Positions 11,161 to 30,695 of a DNA stretch of 64,000 bases are shown one piece after another; position 1 is the first letter of the stretch, and each line of letters starts with the position of its first letter. A program made the translations under genes and the position numbers. The notes under the pieces were generated by a model. The model had not been told where the DNA came from. It worked only from the letters and a program-made list of their open reading frames with translations, and ran no database searches. The DNA lies in assembly GCF_020382885.2 (NCBI RefSeq), contig NC_058510.1:149001-213000 (forward strand), read 5' to 3'. This DNA comes from Scatophagus argus (lineage: Eukaryota > Chordata > Actinopteri > Scatophagidae).

Positions 11161-13676
11161 TTAGGAGCAGCTGATGCTGTCCAGATGTTGCTCCTCGGCT
11201 GCCATGGCAGCAGCCTGTAGCGTCTCTGTGTCGCTCTGCAGTGGATTCAGCTGTTTCCTCTCACTGTGCATGTTGTTCTCATGACGCTTCAGATCGGATG
11301 CCTGAAAGTACACAGTGACACTGAACTCAACACCAACACCAATACACACTGTCAGCAGTATTATGAGCACTAGTGGTAGCAGTGGTTGCAGCAGCTGGTG
11401 GTGGTGGTATCAATGGGGCAGTCGTGGATCAGCGGTTAGGGTGTCGGACCCGTAACCGGTGGATCGCTGGTTCGATTCCCCGTCCCGGTGTCCATGGCTG
11501 AGGTACCCTTGAGCAAGGTACCTAACCCCCACTGCTCCCCGGGCGCTGCACGCGGTCGCCCACTGCCCCGGGTTTGCTGTGTGTGTGCACGTCACTTGGG
11601 TGGGTTAAATGCAGAGCGTGAATTTCGTTGGAGTGAGTTCCCTCCAATGACAAGATATGTCACTTTCCTTACCTTGGCAAAGGCTTTAGTGCAAGATGGG
11701 CAGACAAACGGTTTCTCTCCTCTGTGTCTCCTCTCATGATCCTTCAGGTGAGACTTGTGTTTAAACGCCTGTGGACAGACAGGTGAGACAAAGACAGACA
11801 GGCAGATGAGAGACAGGGAGACAGGCAGGTGAGAGACAGACAGACAGGCAGGTGAGCTCACCTTGTCACACATCTGGCAGGCGAAAGGCCTCTCGTTGCT
11901 ATGCACTCGTTCGTGTTTTTTCAGGTCTGGAGCTCGAATGAATGATTTCCCACAAACATCACACCTGTATGGTTTGAAGCCTGTGTGGATCTTCAGGTGT
12001 TCTTAAATGCAAAGGTTTGGGTGGAGTCAAACGCTTTACCTCAGTAATAAAATATCATCTATATATTATCTGCAGCTTTATGCCGTTTTCCGTGTGATGA
12101 CATCAGAGCTCAGGTGAACATACCTGAGAACACGTGTGTTCAGGAGTGAGTTACCTTTCAGGTGAGCATGGGTGGTGAAAGCTTTAGTGCAAATCTCACA
12201 GGCAAATGGACGCTCTGCTGAATGAAGCTTCTCATGTTTCCTGGACACAAAAAGAGGGTAGGTGAGTTTGGTTTGCCAGGTGTGGTGGTTAGACGTGTTA
12301 GTCAGGTGAGCTGTATGTACCTGAGTCTGCTCTCATCCAGGAAGGTCTTCCCACACACCTGGCAGGCGAGTTGCTCTCTGTGTCCATACAGCAGGTATTC
12401 AAACTGCTGATTGGTCGTGGCTGTCGACCAGCCAGGTGGCTGCTCATCCTTTACCTCCCCCATACTGTCTGCGAACGTCAGCGTCTGGGTAGCGTGGTGC
12501 TCCGCCCCCAACTCCTTAGGCTCCGCCTCCATCTCAGTCACCACATCCTGGTCATAGCAGGTCACCTGGAGAGATCACACAGGTGTGCTCACATGAGTTG
12601 TTTACCTGTGGTTACTATACTGAGGTGTGTGTGTGTGTGTGTGTGTACCTTATGTACATCCTCATTGGTCAGTTCTTTCAGGATGGCTTCCTGGACACGT
12701 AGTGCCGCACTGGGGGACTTATCTAGCTCCTGATTGGTTGATGTCTCAACAAGGTCATCAGTAGTGGGCGTGTCATCGTTCTCCCCAAGTACCTGCACAC
12801 ATAAACACACATTATAGAGTAAAATGTTAATGATGGCTGGTGCAGCAGATCATTCAGCTGTATTGATCAGTGTGAGCATACCTCAGCATCAGCGGCCAGC
12901 TGAGCCTCCGGTGGCAGCGCCATCTTCACAATGTCATAGGGAAACTTCTCTTTGTCCTCTGATGACATGTCTCGTTTCTGAGGATACATGAATGCATTGT
13001 CACACGGAAGGAGGACTCTCAGTCTGTCTGACTGACAGCTAACCTGTCTGACTAGTAAACACACCTGACCTACCTGTCTACAAATTCTGATGACCTGAAG
13101 ATGCCCCTGGACCTGTGAGCGTTACCTGAGAACAGAGTTTGTCGAGGAAGCGGATGCCGAGGATCTGTCCCGAGGACATCATGAGGTTGACATCTCTCTT
13201 CTTGACGGAGATCTTCGCTGTGTACATGTAGTTCAACACCTCCTCGAAGATATCTGAGCGGATGAAGTCAATCTCAATAACTGAGGAGTTGTCCACCTGA
13301 GGAGACACCTGAGGGTCATTACAGGTGTTCACACCTTCATGTACCTGCAGTACACGTGGTATTTTAACTAGTGTGATGGCAGTATCCTGTGTATTTTAAA
13401 GTAGCTTGTATCTGAAGTGTATATTTGCACAGCACTGGGCAGTACATTGTGTTTTTGAAGTAGGTAAACGTGTAGATGAAACAGTACCTCGTGTTTTTTG
13501 AAGAGTTTTTTGAAGTAGTTGGAGCAGGCGGCGAGCACACAGCGGTGAGCACGGAACTTGACGTCTTCGACCACCACGGCGATGTCGCAGTGTTCGCCCT
13601 CCAGCCGCTGCTCGTTCAGCAGCTTCAGGAAGATGCTCTTATGTTCGTCGTCCACGTACTTCACCGTCTCTGTCAT
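11161..13676 (-). CDS. zbtb14: BTB/zinc-finger transcription factor ZBTB14 (nine coding exons)
   Basis: It is a nuclear DNA-binding regulator (also called ZF5) that dimerises through its BTB/POZ domain. Exons in transcript order: 13676-13488, 13296-13126, 12977-12882, 12792-12649, 12565-12321, 12240-12155, 12001-11862, 11768-11673, 11301-11161. They give 435 residues (human 449) with consistent phases. The BTB domain covers about residues 10-120 ([31 protein letters not shown]). The acidic linker follows, with [10 protein letters not shown] conserved. Five C2H2 fingers start near residue 268: [40 protein letters not shown]. The end is [18 protein letters not shown]. The start is the ATG in MTETVKY directly after an acceptor; human has a few residues upstream. 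An upstream exon could extend the N-terminus (see 13982-14194). The coding region is far more fragmented than I recall for mammals, although the protein is intact. Confidence 0.95.
11413..11645 (+). mobile_element. tRNA-derived SINE, family 3
   Basis: GGGGCAGTCGTGGATCAGCG forms the head, with B box GGTTCGATTCCCCG, body CCCTTGAGCAAGGTACCTAA and tail region GACAAGATATGTCACTTTCC. It sits in the last zbtb14 intron, antisense to the gene, and explains why that intron (11302-11672) is the longest inside the coding region. A second copy is at 41735-41975 on the minus strand. Confidence 0.85.
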
Positions 13677-13981
13677 CTGGACAGTCACGTAAAACACATG
13701 AGGCGTCTGAGAAGAGGCTCTTCTGTCCCCTGCCCTCAGCAGGTGGAGACATCAGCTTTATTTAACATCAGAACTGAGTCATGACCAGGTAAAAATATGT
13801 GACACAGTCGCAGTCTCTCACTGAACTGAACACTCACATACTGGAGCACCTGGCCATAAACCCCCACTGCTGCTGATGACCAGCTCACGTGTTGTGTGCT
13901 GTTTGTTGGTCGTGTCTCCGGCACGTGAAGGCCTGAAGTCACAATGGGTCATAACAGCATGTGTCTCAGGTCTCCGTTCAG

Positions 13982-14194
13982 TTATGAACCTGAAGAGGAC
14001 CAGCTGTGACTCTGCTCTAAAGTTGGTCTGAGTTCACCTGCAGGCACCTGTGCTCGGATTGGGATCAGCTGCTCATAGTCTCCTGGCAGTCCGTCCACCC
14101 CCCTCCTCTCGTGTCTCTGTGCCCAGTCTTGCCCCAACAGTTCCTGTTCCTCTGATGTCGCGGACACGCGCACCGGAGCGTGTGCACGCTTCAT
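13982..14194 (-). other. Open frame upstream of zbtb14 exon 1, possible 5' or N-terminal exon
   Basis: A 70-codon frame opens with MKRAHAPVRVSATSEEQELL. If it used the donor at 14047 (CAG then GTGCCT) it would contribute exactly 49 codons, in frame with the ATG exon ending at 13676. The better-looking donor at 14037 (GCAG then GTGAAC) is out of frame. I recognise no domain. It may be an untranslated exon or an uORF. Confidence 0.3.
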
Positions 14195-14759
14195 GATGCA
14201 TTTAAGTGAGTCGAAGGGACAGGCAGCAGATAGGCTAGCTCTTAGCGCCGAGCATGTCGACGTTATTTACTTGAACACATTGGGTTTTATCTGTGAACGT
14301 CCGCACCCCGGTTCTGAACCTGAACCGTTAAGGGTCGCAGAGTCCCGTTTATACTCTTGATTATAGTTCATTAAACTGAACTGAGGCGGGCTAGGCTACA
14401 GGGATAGTACATGCCAGCCAACTGTTCATTTAATCTTAGCAGAGCACATCATCAGATCCGGATTACACCGTTTTGACAGTAAACCGGGTAACAGCGGGAG
14501 AACAGGAGCTTGACGATTAGACGATTTGACTGACTGGTTAGCAATGAGGCCAACGTTAGCCTGCAGGAGCTAACAGGCTACTTAAACGTGACACAGCGTC
14601 AGCTTTGGAGAGATATAAACCGGCCTCTTGGAGATAACACGACTGTTCTCACCAGTCAATGGGCAGCTTTATAGACCTGTAAAGTTTCTTGGTGTGTAAC
14701 GAATGTGGTGCGTTTGATGAAACTCTTTGTTTTAAACGGTGCACAGTCTGGCCTGCTGC

Positions 14760-15310
14760 TCTGCTCCGGCACAAAATGGCGCTTATTCGCTAGCTTGCCC
14801 CATACAGAGATTGTCCATTATACCTGATGACCGTCAAACATGACCGGCCAAACGGTGAGCTGACCGCGTGCTTCCGCGGACCATCCGCACCGCCGTCCCC
14901 GGGACCGACACACAGGCACGCGAGCTGCGGCGGCGGCGCCGCGGCCTCGGTAACACGAACGAGACGGGGCTCGAGCGGCCATGAACGACTCGAGAGCGCG
15001 CAGGCATCCCCGCGGAAACGGCGGCCAGAGCGGGGGGTGAAGGGGAGAGCGCGGAGCTAGGGGAGAGGGTTCTTACCGTCACAGCGGCCGGTGTGAGTGT
15101 GTTCGTCGGGGTGTGTCAGCGCACCGGGAGCCGGTAATCACTTTGTCCGCTTGTTGTTGTTGTTGTTGTTGAGGACGAGCACTGAGCGGAAGGCCGCGCT
15201 TTGCGCCAGCACGCACACTCTGCAGGGGCACGCAGGCAGCGGGCCAAAGATCCTCTATGGGCGAGACGGATCACTGCCTGTCACGCATGCGCCCTGTGGT
15301 CGGGCCTCAC
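14760..15310 (-). promoter_or_regulatory. zbtb14: CpG island, zbtb14 first exon and promoter
   Basis: This is very CpG-dense. On the minus strand a donor GTGACG followed by GTAAGA lies at 15076, which implies a noncoding exon 1 above it (about 15077-15300). The open frames in both directions are composition artefacts of the island. Confidence 0.6.
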
Positions 15311-16834
15311 AGCAGAATTGACTCTCTGAAACTGTAGAAATAATACTGTTGGTTTAAGAGCGTTCTCACACTCTCCACACAAACAAAGATGTGTTATGAC
15401 CAGACTATAAACTCCGATCATTTTATTGATCATCCACACGGGGTGACAGCATGTCGTCTTTCAGTCTTTGTGAATACCATGAGTGTGGCAGTGGGTAGAC
15501 CAGGTGCCATCTTTGGGTCCAGGATTCCGATTTAATAATATGGACTGGAGGTTAATAGCGAAGAATTGCTGGTAGCAAACATCTTGTGTGTAACCATCTC
15601 AGACACTCCTCCCTCATGACGCTTGTTCATAAGCATACATCGTTTCAATAGAACCTCCTGTTTGTATCTGTGATCCTGGATGCCAGGGGTGTAGACGAGG
15701 TACTGGAGACAGTCTGTCAAAGATCTCCTCTTCCTCGGGTCTTCATCCTCAGCAGCTACAGGGTTAATATACTCATCAGTTTTCTGACAAAATACTGTGT
15801 ATGTGCCAAGGGATTTCAGCCTTTAAAATTTTACTCTTTGAACTTCTGCCTTCATTCTGCATCACTGGAAAATCAAAAATGACCTGTTGCAATCGATTGT
15901 GTCCCATAGGAGGCGATTGTGGATGAACTCCCTTCGTGTGGCACTCAGTGAGGATTTATTGTCCAAACGCTACCTAAAAATAAGCAGTTTGCCTGACCGC
16001 CGTCCTGAGAAGCTGCGGCGAGGCCGACTGATGAGCTGATCTGTCAAAATGTTCAGACACATCATGGAACCAGTCAGTAGACTGACCAGCATGGGACTGG
16101 TTCATTACTGGTCTGTTGTCTGTCCCTGCAGAGACTAGATATGCAGACAAATCAGGAAGGAGTGTTCAGATCCTTCACTGCAGTAAAAGTTCCTCTGAAA
16201 ATCCTTGGAAAACATTAGTTAGCCATAAATTAATGAACTAATGTTGGGTTCAGAAAATACAAATTAAAAATGTAAATTCAGTTGTCTATATTTGTTGTTA
16301 CTGTTTTTAACCTGACCCACTTGTGTCTGTAGCACCGCAGCACAGTGTTGTACTGCATCTGATTGATAATGTGACAATAAACATTTTGATTAAATACAAT
16401 GAAAGGAACAGACACCAGGACACGTGTCCAACCTGTTTCAACAAAACGGAGTCTGATGGAGGAAATTCAGCTGTTTTTGAGTCAAGTTTGATTTCACTGT
16501 CAGGATGTTGACTTTTTCAATAAAACCACTTTAGTTTGACCAACTGACTGAAACCAGACTATGTTCTACGCATGAGGTGAAATACAAGATAAATTCTTCT
16601 TCTGTCAATCAAAGTGAAGCTCTGAATATATAATATATATTATATATATGTTTATATATCTATAAATTGTTGTTGTGACCTTTTTATCACGTTCAGAACC
16701 TGAGAATCTTCAACCAGAAAAATCAAGGAATCAAAGATGACATTAAATTTGACATAAAAATTCTTTAATATCACTTCTTTCCAAAAGAAGATTAATAGCT
16801 GTTAATGTAAATGTCTGAATTTGAATAGTGAATC
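15311..16834. other. Intergenic between zbtb14 and gnal
   Basis: No exon supported. The stretch 15420-16060 has fragments of open frame on both strands separated by stops and may be a decayed mobile element that I cannot name. (AT)n occurs near 16625-16665. Confidence 0.4.
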
Positions 16835-16840
16835 TTTATT
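16835..16840 (-). terminator. gnal: Possible gnal poly(A) signal
   Basis: AATAAA on the minus strand, about 465 bp after the gnal stop codon. Other TTTATT strings are possible further left. Confidence 0.3.
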
Positions 16841-17305
16841 TGTTTGATCAAACTCGAGAAGGGACTCTTTAAATAAATCTACACTCTTTTACCTCTGAGA
16901 TATGCATTCAGTCAGTCTACAGGGTTCAGTCAGATTATAATTCTACAGACACTTGAAAAAATAGATTTTAACTTAGTTAAAAACTTAGATAGTTTTCTAA
17001 CCCACCCTGCCCTGTATGATAGACTGTTGCCATGGCAACAACAGAAAAACACCTCGTGTTCTCCCTTTCCATCAGCAGGACTTACACCACCAAGACAGGA
17101 AAGAAAAATACACACATTCTCCATCCGGTCATAATCAATAGCTGATAATCACTAGTTTAAAGTAACTGCCGCAATCTAACAGATCAGAAACACATAAACA
17201 CACCAGGATCTAACGGGATCGATTAGATATCAAATTAGCCTCACGATCAGCTTCTTCGGGTAAGTTCATGTAGAGGGCAGGGCCAGGTGAGAGCTCAGCA
17301 GCCAA

Positions 17306-23635
<6,330 letters not shown>

Positions 23636-25051
23636 TTCAACTGGAACTACAGAAACCAGTAAGCGACTCAGTGAAACCAGTAAACAACCACTATACATCA
23701 GCCTCAGCCCCCATACTGACGTGCTGCTGTGATGTCACACCTGTCATAACATCACCTCTCACACCTGAACCCATCGTTACGATCAGCTGCTGGTGTAAAA
23801 ATGCTGGTGTTAAAATGTTCAAATTAGTTTAATATGATGAAATTGAATTAATTTACTTTTCTCTGTTCTCATCTTCATGACATATTTAATGAGTTTTTTG
23901 TGCATATCATAATTGTTGGTTTTCCCATAAAGCTGATTGTTCATACTGTGTAAGCATATCTGTACTGTGTCAAAAACCTTAACTGATCATCAGAGAATAA
24001 AGACAGTTTAAGGTTTTAGGAAATGTATTAAAAACATTTAAATGACAAACAAAAGAAGAAATAAAAGAGATGACGTTGAAGTTCATGATGAATAATCCCA
24101 ACTGAAATAAAAAAATCACTGAGAGCAGTTGTCCATCGCAGCACTGATGCTTTTCTTTAAAAAGGATCTTCCCACCACTCAAACCAGAAAACCAATTTCT
24201 ACTGAAACCAGTAAACCCATCACACAAACACCCAGTTCAGTCCTGGTTGTATCGACCTGCAGCTTTTGGTGATCACTGAGCCGTCGCTCCGTCCATGAAA
24301 GTCCAAAGAGAAAGAAAAACAGTGGCAGCAGCTCCTCAACCAATCAGCATCTCCGTCCTTCAGTTCAGGTCCAATTCCAAGGAACAGAAACAAAAACTCC
24401 TGCTGTTTTTTAGCTGTTTTCTTTTGTCAAACAGTGAGGAGAGAAACACCTGAGCATCGTTCTCTCTCTCTCTCGCTCTCTCTCCACCTGTCTGTCCTCC
24501 TCCCCCCTCCTCCTGGTCTCTAATAGCGTCTCATTAGTTGTTATCTCTGTGTGTTTTCTTTGGGGGATTTTGCTGTTTTTCCTCTCGTGTCAGTTTGCTA
24601 CCTGACAACCAGCAGCTGAATTCATAAACACAAACTGCTTTCCTGGTTTCAGTCTGGACTTTGAACAGGACCGTGTCTGGACCAGCAGGCAGCAGGTCAG
24701 AGGTCACAAGTCAAGTGTCCAGGGCTGGCGCAAGACCAACATGAAGACAAATGTGTATGAAGTCGAAATACTTGACAGATCAATTGATTATTGATGATTG
24801 CTGACCAGCGGGTCATCATAGGCTGTAGGTGAATCAAAATCGCTGCAATGTAAAGGTTTAATAAATCTATAATCATTTAAACCATTATTATGGACTTTAT
24901 ATTACTGCTGATTCAGTTGAAATGAGCGGTCATTAAATCTGGATTCATGCATGTGTATTTTTATCTTGCTTACATATTTCTTTGAATGTTCCACTCCTGC
25001 TTCACAATTCTCAGCACATTTTGTTGTAGTATAGTATATTTCCTAAGGTCT
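23636..25051 (-). promoter_or_regulatory. gnal: gnal 5' region and intergenic stretch
   Basis: An acceptor (TTTCTGTAG) just above the ATG, near 23648, suggests that the 5' untranslated region is split. The presumed first exon is further right, around 24300-24500, where a CCAAT box (CAACCAATCAG) and a (CT)n tract occur. The first exon boundary is not defined. I saw no alternative long N-terminal exon of the human GNAL type. Confidence 0.35.
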
Positions 25052-25415
25052 ATCCATCCATTTTCTATACCGCTTATCCGTCAGGGTCGCGGGGGAGCTG
25101 GAGCCTATCCCAGCTGACTACGGGCGAGAGGCGGGGTTCATCCTGGACTGGTCGCCAGTCAATCGCAGGGCCAACACACAAAGACAAACAACCACACACT
25201 CTCACACTCACACCTAGGGGGCAATGTAGAGCAGCCAATTAACCTAACGTGCATGTTTTTGGTATTGTGGGAGGAAGCCGGAGAACCCGGAGAAAACCCA
25301 CGCAGGCACAGGGAGAACATGCAAACTCCACATAGAAGGGCCCAGACCGGGACTCAAACCTGGGACCCTCTTGCTATGAGGTGACAGTGCTAACCGCTGC
25401 ACAACCGTGCCGCCC
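25052..25415 (-). mobile_element. tRNA-headed SINE-like repeat, family 2
   Basis: The (CCAT)n end is at left and the reversed head (CCACCGTGCCGCCC-like) at right. TTCCTAAGG on the left and TTCTAAGG on the right suggest an imperfect target-site duplication. Confidence 0.85.
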
Positions 25416-25819
25416 TTCTAAGGTGCTTTTTGTCCCCTCAGTGGCACCATACATATAGATGTACACAGATCTCTCATCTGTGTAATTTATATTAATATTT
25501 ATTTTGCTGTGTACAGTATTTAATAACTTAAATATTTTCAGTTATTCTGTTCTTATGGTTCTGCTGCTGTAATTCATCTGTTCTCAGTTTCCGGAATTGT
25601 TTTACACTTTATAATCTCAGTTTGTACTTTTCGTTACTTTCACTCTGTTGCAAACTAAATTTCACATATTCATCCCTCACAATGTTCAGATTTTTCCTGT
25701 TGAAGTATTGAGTATTGCACAGTGCACCATCATGTGATTTTGTCTCCATCTTGTGGCCATTTGGCATCACTGCAGCCAATAGGATGACCGCACTAAAACA
25801 AAGAAAACTGAACTAAGTC

Positions 25820-25825
25820 TTTATT
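25820..25825 (-). terminator. sycp2l: Possible sycp2l poly(A) signal
   Basis: AATAAA on the minus strand about 115 bp beyond the sycp2l stop, followed by another at about 25830. Confidence 0.45.
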
Positions 25826-25939
25826 TATTCTTTATTTGCTTTTTATGCCTTCAAAGAAATGGATCCTCCAACTGAAGTGGAAACAATGAGAAAAATATGA
25901 ATGAAGTTTGGTGAAGAGGATGTTAATATTCTGTTGTTT

Positions 25940-26647
25940 TTAATTCTCATTTTTCTTCTGAATGTGATCAGTATTTTCCATCTTCTTCCTGATCAAATGG
26001 GCTCCACTTTTATCCTTCTCCTCTGATCTCTTTATTTTCTTTACTGACTGGGTGGCTGCTCTGTTTCTGAAGAAATCAATCTATGGAGACAAAAACAGAT
26101 CCAGGAAGGCAGAACAGGTCTAAACTGGTTTGAAACAGACATTGTCAGTCTGAACACATCTTGAACAGTTTCTGTAACCAAGTTCAGAGGGTTGAAACCA
26201 GTTTAAGCCACATCCAAACCAGCTCAGACTCACCTCTGTAGGTGCTCGTCACAGAAGGAGCCCAGTCGCTGCATCTCAGATTGGAAAAAACTCTGTGAGA
26301 CAAAGTGGGACGCAGTCAGTCCTGGACCAGGTATGAAAGCTCTGTGATGTGAATTGTTTTCCTCAAAATGTTACTGAAATATTGAAAATTTTCTTGCAAA
26401 ACATAAAAGGTTTTCCCTTCCTATGTGATGACTATGATCACAACTGTTTTCTGACAAACTGAGAAAGTGTCATTTCTAACAGTACTTCATAGACGAGTGG
26501 TGAGAGCAGCAGTACAGTTGTAGTATTACTGCAGTATTTGTCAGTACCAGAATCTGAGTGTTTACAGAGTTGAGGTTGGTCGAGTTTTCTTGTAGTTGGT
26601 TCAGATGGTCAGAGACGCTGCAGTGAAACCTCTGCAGCAACACAAGC

Positions 26648-26683
<36 letters not shown>

Positions 26684-29600
26684 ATTGTTGTGACAACATG
26701 TCGATCACTCTCAGGCTGTGTGACCGATGGAGGACCGAGGAGGTCCTTATAAAGATCACCTGAGATTTGACAGCTGTTGATGGACAGCTGTGTTGGGGTG
26801 GGCGGTACCTGTGTTGATGGACAGCTGTCAGCAGCGAGGAGACGTGTTGTTGACACTCTTTTAAAGACAGAAGAACTTCACCTTCAACGTTGTGCCAGCA
26901 GTTCTACGAACATTTTAACACTTTTCATTTATTGACCATGGAAGCTACTGATAAGCCAAATAATAATCACATTCAAAAATCAATGACTTTTGAAAGGAGT
27001 GTGCACTGACAGTGAAATGTTGTTCCAGGTGTGTTTTGAAGGTGCTGAATGCAGCTGCGATGCCTGATGTCAGGTCTGACTCCACCCCCGACTCCATAAG
27101 AGCCCCCTTCATCTTCACACCTGAATCTTCAATTCCTCCACTTAGCCCCACCTCCTCCTCTGGTGACTCCGCCCCCTTGGTTGACCCCTCTGGCCAGGTG
27201 AGCCGCCAAATTATAAACAAATTCAAACACTGGCAACAGTTCAAAAAGATTAATCAAATCAAAGTACCTGTCAGTGGTGAATTTGGATCCTCCCTCAGTG
27301 GCTGAGGCTTCGCCCTCCTCTTGAGGGCTGAGCTACCCTCAGTTTGGTCTGACAGGTAGCCTTATGTAGATAAACAAGTGAGGAGGAAATATACCATTAC
27401 TAACAGGGAAGAAAACATCAATATCCATTCAAACTGCTATAGACAAAAGATTTTCAGATTAAAAAATGTTTAAAAAATGTTTAAAAATTAGAGATGAATG
27501 AGGGTATGAAGGATCAAAGAAAACATGAAGACCTGAGTCTGGAGCTGCTCGTTTCCTGTCAGAACTGGAGACGTGCTGAAAAAACAGAAAAAAGGTGAAA
27601 AAGTGTTTGTTTTATTGAGGAACAAAAGAAGAAACGTACCTTGCTCAACAGAGAACTGCTCCCTCCAACTTCCTCAGCCTGTACCTGGGAGATGTCCAGC
27701 TCCTCCTCCACAGGAACACCTGAGAGACAGATGGGCGAGTGACAGGCAACTGAGAGTTTGACAGGACAGGAAACCCAAAGTTTGACATCAGCTTTAGTAC
27801 TTCCTGTTTGTTCTCCTACCGCAGCATCAGTTTAACTCACTGCTAAAGCTAACGCAGCCTCCCCAAAACACACAAACCAACAGCGAGTCCGTCTCACCTG
27901 AGTCGTACACAGGAGTCGAGTTTCTGATCTGATCGAACAGAAACTCTGCTGTACTTCTCCCTGCAGCCTGAGAAGACGATTTTTAAATGAAAGCCTCGAC
28001 AACTTGACTTTACTGTCAGCTGGGTTACCTTCAGCACAGAGGAGTCTTCCTCACTGCTCGGAGACGACAGAGGCAAAACTAGACAGAGAGAGAGAGAGAG
28101 TCAGACAGACAGGCAGACAGACAGGTGGAACTGTCTCATGTCTGTGGGTTCGTTTTGAACCAGCAGTTTTTAACTTTAGGTGAACTTTTTTGACTTTATG
28201 GAGAGTAAAAGACACTGGTGAAAATGATTTGGAACAAATCAGAAAATCTGGTGGTTTTTCTGTCTAAATGCACTATATTGCCAAAAGTATTTACTCACCG
28301 TCCAAATAATTGAATTCAGGTGTTCCAGTCACTTCCATGGCCACAGGTGTACAGAATCAAGCACCTAGACATGCAGACTGCTTCTACAAACATTTGTGAA
28401 AGAATGGGCCGCTCTCAGGAGCTCAGTGAATTCCAGCGTGGTGCTGTAATAGGATGCCACCTGTGCAACAAAGTCCAGTCGTGAAATTTCCTCGCTACTA
28501 AATATTCCACAATCAACTGTCAGTGGTTTTATAACAAAGTGGAAGCGATTGGGAACGACAGCAACTCAGCCACGAAGTGGCCATATAACATAGCCAACTT
28601 TCTGCTGAGTCAATCACTACAGACCTCCAAACTTCATGTGGCCTTCAGATTAGCTCAAGAACAGTGCGTAGAGAGCTTCATGGAATGGCTTTGCATGGCT
28701 GAGCAGCTGCATCCAAGTCATACATCACCAAGTGCAATGCAAAGCGTCAGATGCAGTGGTGTAAAGCACACCACCACTGGACTCTAGAGCAGTGGAGACG
28801 CATCATTTGGAGTGACGAATCACACTTCTCTAACTGGCAATCTGATGGACTAGTCTGGGTTTGGTGGTTGCCAGGAGAACAGTACTTCTCTGACTGCATT
28901 GTGCCAAGCATGAAGTTTGGTTTTGGATTATGGTGTGGGGTTTTTCAGGAGCTGGGCTCGGCCCCTGACTTCCAGTGAAAGGACCCCTGAATGCTTCAGC
29001 ATACCAAGAGATTTTGGACAGTTCCATGCTCCCAACTTTGTGGGAACAGTTTGGGGACGGCAATATCAGTGTCTGACCTCATAAATGCGCTTTTAGAAGA
29101 ATGGTCACAAATTCCCACAAACACACTCCTAAACCCTGTGGAAAGCCTTCCCAGAAGAATTGAAGCTGTCAGAGTCGCAAAGGGTGGGCCGACGTCATGT
29201 TAAACCCTGTGGATTAACAATGGGATGTCACTTAAGTTCATATGCATGTAAAGACAGATGAGCAAATACTTTTGGCAATATAGTGTATGTTTAAAAGACC
29301 TCTAAAGGGTTTTGCATGATTTTGCATGTTTTGGTTTATTTTGGCAGGTTCTGGAATGAAATCTTAATTTGTTTGGACAAATGAATGAGAGTAAAAATGC
29401 ATGTGCCAGGTTTCTGAGCTTTACATGAAGGACTCACTCTTCAGATGACTCTTGTTCTGTGGTTTCTTCCTGCTGTAGGCTCTACCACCATGTTTGGCAG
29501 CAGAGGGGGACACCTGGACTGTACCATCTGCTTGTCTCACACAGGGGGCGCTCTTTGCCTTCTGTAACACAGAGAAGATGGACAGTCAGAGGACCCACTT

Positions 29601-30659
29601 TGAACCCACTGGGGTTTCATTTCTCATTTCTCTCTGCTGCTCAGCAGCATTAAAGGTTTGCTGAAAAACTTAGTCCAGTACTGAGCGAACCAGTCACAGA
29701 GACAGACAGGCAGACAGGTACCGTGAAGACTCTCCCAGCAGCCTCCTCCAGGTCTTGGTGGTGTTCAGAGTGAAATTTCAGCTCCACTGTCTGACCTCGG
29801 CTGTTGTGGTGCATGATGGGATTGTTCAGCCGAACACTCAGGACCGTCTGTGCCGCAGTGCATCCTGGGAAAGCAGTTGCAGAAAGTTTTACTGTGGTGA
29901 TGAAGAAATGATCAGTGCCACTGTTAATATTAATTACGATCAATGAATATTTAAGATAAAATAAACAGAACTGATGAAACTATGATTGTGGAGAAGCGAT
30001 CAATAGATAATCAATAGATACAGATATCACATCATCTAACCTGTCTGTCTCCCCAGACTGCACAATACCATGAGAAGTGAGGAAACAGGAAAAAGAGAGA
30101 AATGCTTTGTTACTGACCATCCTGTTGCACCTGAAGACTGTAATGATCCACTTCCTCTTTCAACAGGTGGACGGATCCCCACAGGAAACCCTGAAACACG
30201 TGAAGAAACCCAGAGGGGAAAATAAAAGAGACATCTGATATTTAATAGAGTAGGATGAAACAGGAGAGTAGTAGTAGTAGTTGTACTACTCAGTACTCAT
30301 ACCTGAGGGTCATCGATGAAGAAGCTCACACAGCCTGAGCTCAGGTTGAAATCGATCCAAAACTTTTCCAGTTTGTCGTCTTTTGGAGGAAACAGCTGAA
30401 GAAGAAGACAGACAGATAATGAACGCTTGGAGGAACAGAGTCTGCAGAGAAATGCTGTTCATGTTAAAGCTTTTACCTCCATGGAGTCCAGAAACGCTCG
30501 CAGGCAGGGGAAGGTGTAGACCCTGGCAGACAGAACGCAGGGAAAAAATCATCAGCAGGCTGCACATCTGTTTACATACAGCCAGGTGCAATGTAGGTTC
30601 ATCACCTCCGCTGGTCTCCTAGGCAACGGTTGACAAAGTTCAGGAAATGGCGACAGTCC

Positions 30660-30695
<36 letters not shown>

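Noticed and set aside
14827-15321. Several open frames on both strands near 15 kb
   Set aside because: They lie in the zbtb14 CpG island, where stops are rare. They lack conserved motifs and conflict with the minus-strand donor at 15076.
28539-29203. Open frames as host genes
   Set aside because: They are pieces of a Tc1-like transposase between inverted terminal repeats.
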